NCBI GenBank assembly: GCA_937888595.1
Contig: CALARK010000020.1
Location: 472,519-536,518 of the forward strand
Reading direction: 5' to 3'
Origin: an uncultured Sterolibacteriaceae bacterium
GTDB lineage: Bacteria; Pseudomonadota; Gammaproteobacteria; Burkholderiales; Rhodocyclaceae
Length of the DNA: 64,000 bases
Part shown: one piece after another, positions 62,854 to 64,000 of the stretch
Numbering within the stretch: the first letter of the stretch is position 1
Layout of the letters: the number at the start of each line of letters is the position of its first letter
The notes under the pieces: generated by a model
Seen by the model: the letters and a program-made list of their open reading frames with translations, nothing else
Database searches by the model: none
Told to the model about the DNA's origin: nothing
Position numbers and translations under genes: made by a program

Positions 62854-64000
62854 CTACATCATTCCCAGTGTTTTCGGCAGCCAAGTGGAAATGGCCGGTA
62901 CATAGGTGATGAGGATCAGGAACAGCAGCATGGAGAACAGCCAGGGCCAGACCGCCTTGGTCGTCTCGGTCAGACCCATCCTGCTGATGCCGCTGGCGAC
63001 GTAGAGGTTCAGGCCGACCGGGGGCGTTATCATGCCGATTTCCATGTTCACGGTGATCATCACGCCGAAATGGATCGGGTCGATGCCCAGCTTCATGGCG
63101 ATTGGGAACAGGATCGGGGCGGTGATCAGGATGATCGACGAGGGCTCCATGAAGTTGCCCATGATCAGCAGCAGGATGTTCACCGCGATCAGGAAACCGA
63201 TCACGCCGATGCCGGAATCGAGCAGCCACTGTGCGATGCTTTGCGGGATCTGCTCATTGGTGAGGATGAACGAGAACAATACCGCGTTGGTAATGATGTA
63301 GAGCAGCATCGCGCTCATGTTCGCGGAGTTCAGCAGCACCTTGGGCACATCGGCGATGCGCAGGTCCTTGTACACGAACACCGCGATCACAAAGGCGTAC
63401 ACCGCGCTCATCGCCGCCGCCTCGGTCGGGGTAAACAAGCCGCTGTAGATGCCACCGATGACGACGACAATCAGCAACAGGCCCCAGATCGACCGCTGCA
63501 GCGCCACCAGCCGCTCCCGCCAGGAATGCTTGCGTTCGCGCGGGTAATCGCCCTTCCTCGCCCGGTACCAAGTGGTGAAACCGAGGAACAGCGCGAGCAG
63601 GAAACCCGGAATGATGCCGGCGATGAACAGGGCGCCGATCGAACTGTTGGTGGACACAGCGTACATCACCATGACGATCGACGGCGGGATGAGGATGCCC
63701 AAGCCGCCGGCCGAGGCCACCACGCCGACCCCGAAGGACTTCGGGTAGCCCGCCTTGACCATCGCCGGCAGCATGATCGAGCCGATCGCGACCACGGTCG
63801 CGGGGCTGGAACCCGATACCGCCGCGAACAGCGCGCAGGCGAACACGGAACTGAGGCCGAGGCCGCCGCGCAGATGGCCGACCATCGCCGTGGCGAAATC
63901 GATCATGCGCCGCGCCACCCCGCCGTGGGTCAGGAAGTTGCCGGCGAGGATGAAGAACGGGATCGCCATGATCTCGAACTTCTCGATGCCGGTGAACAGC
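62854..64000 (-). CDS. dctM: TRAP transporter large permease subunit (DctM), C-terminal part
   Basis: Membrane subunit of a sodium-driven TRAP uptake system, usually for C4-dicarboxylates or other carboxylates. At least 381 residues are visible with about ten helices: AIPFFILAGNFLTHGGVARRMIDF, SSPATVVAIGSIMLPAM, GGLGILIPPSIVMVMYA and MITPPVGLNLYVASGI are DctM signatures. The 5' end (about the first 50 residues) lies beyond the window, as would the DctQ and DctP genes. Substrate unknown. Confidence 0.94.
   Translation of the reverse strand, partial: LFTGIEKFEIMAIPFFILAGNFLTHGGVARRMIDFATAMVGHLRGGLGLSSVFACALFAAVSGSSPATVVAIGSIMLPAMVKAGYPKSFGVGVVASAGGLGILIPPSIVMVMYAVSTNSSIGALFIAGIIPGFLLALFLGFTTWYRARKGDYPRERKHSWRERLVALQRSIWGLLLIVVVIGGIYSGLFTPTEAAAMSAVYAFVIAVFVYKDLRIADVPKVLLNSANMSAMLLYIITNAVLFSFILTNEQIPQSIAQWLLDSGIGVIGFLIAVNILLLIMGNFMEPSSIILITAPILFPIAMKLGIDPIHFGVMITVNMEIGMITPPVGLNLYVASGISRMGLTETTKAVWPWLFSMLLFLILITYVPAISTWLPKTLGMM

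Overview
This is a GC-rich, gene-dense piece of a betaproteobacterial chromosome, most likely from Rhodocyclales or a close relative. Supporting evidence is the rpsF-priB-rpsR-rplI order, the run fimV-truA-trpF-trpB-trpA-accD-folC-cvpA-purF-metZ, an entericidin gene inside the leuC-leuD interval, a DUF2863 protein, and cytochrome b with PVWY in place of PEWY. I see no rRNA operon, insertion sequence, prophage or CRISPR array. There is one tRNA. Species-level assignment is not possible from reading alone.

Layout. 1-4493 (minus): the 5' part of gltX, a hybrid histidine kinase with a periplasmic CxxCH haem site, and a response-regulator HD-GYP protein. 4566-6504: an MFS exporter, HU and a 45-residue membrane peptide. 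6523-11761 (minus): alaA-hom-membrane protein-thrC. 11885-14649 (plus): a Mth938-like protein, a small DMT protein, a peroxiredoxin and PIN-PhoH. 14692-17781 (minus): dnaB, rplI, rpsR, priB, rpsF. 17969-19118: an HDOD protein, a small membrane protein and tRNA-Arg(CCU). 19138-22911 (minus): cytochrome bc1 (petABC) followed by sspA-sspB. 23029-26020 (minus): DUF2863, recR and a CoA-transferase. 26134-27912: a GAF-histidine kinase with its own Hpt domain. 27916-45557 (minus): the amino-acid, purine and lipid housekeeping run (leuC-ecn-leuD-leuB-asd, then fimV to metZ). 45587-48936 (minus): an M48 lipoprotein, an MFS transporter, a YdcH-like protein and aroC. 49028-52821 (plus): a periplasmic binding protein translationally coupled to a GGDEF/EAL protein. 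52794-62726 (minus): CBS protein, ferredoxin, and der-bamB-yfgM-hisS-ispG-rodZ-pilW-rlmN-ndk. 62854-64000 (minus): a TRAP large permease cut by the window end.

Most genes are core metabolism and information processing in tightly packed operons with 1-14 base overlaps. Signalling is the accessory theme: three multidomain sensors (haem hybrid kinase with HD-GYP; GAF kinase with Hpt; binding protein with GGDEF/EAL) suggest c-di-GMP and phosphorelay control.

The most unusual signal is not a gene. A short dispersed repeat of about 29 bases (working label: KVG element; core GTCGGCGCCGGCGGGACGGC) occurs in about 14 places. Two copies lie at gene ends. The rest lie inside genes, often in frame, adding or forming the peptide KVGAGGTA(P) in unrelated proteins (kinase linker, FolC, MFS loop, RodZ, IspG, PhoH, a membrane protein). 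Two copies 23.5 kb apart are identical over 29 bases. This looks like a protein-coding-tolerant mobile or converting micro-repeat. A second candidate small element, 64 bp with 9-base inverted ends, sits over the 5' end of rlmN.
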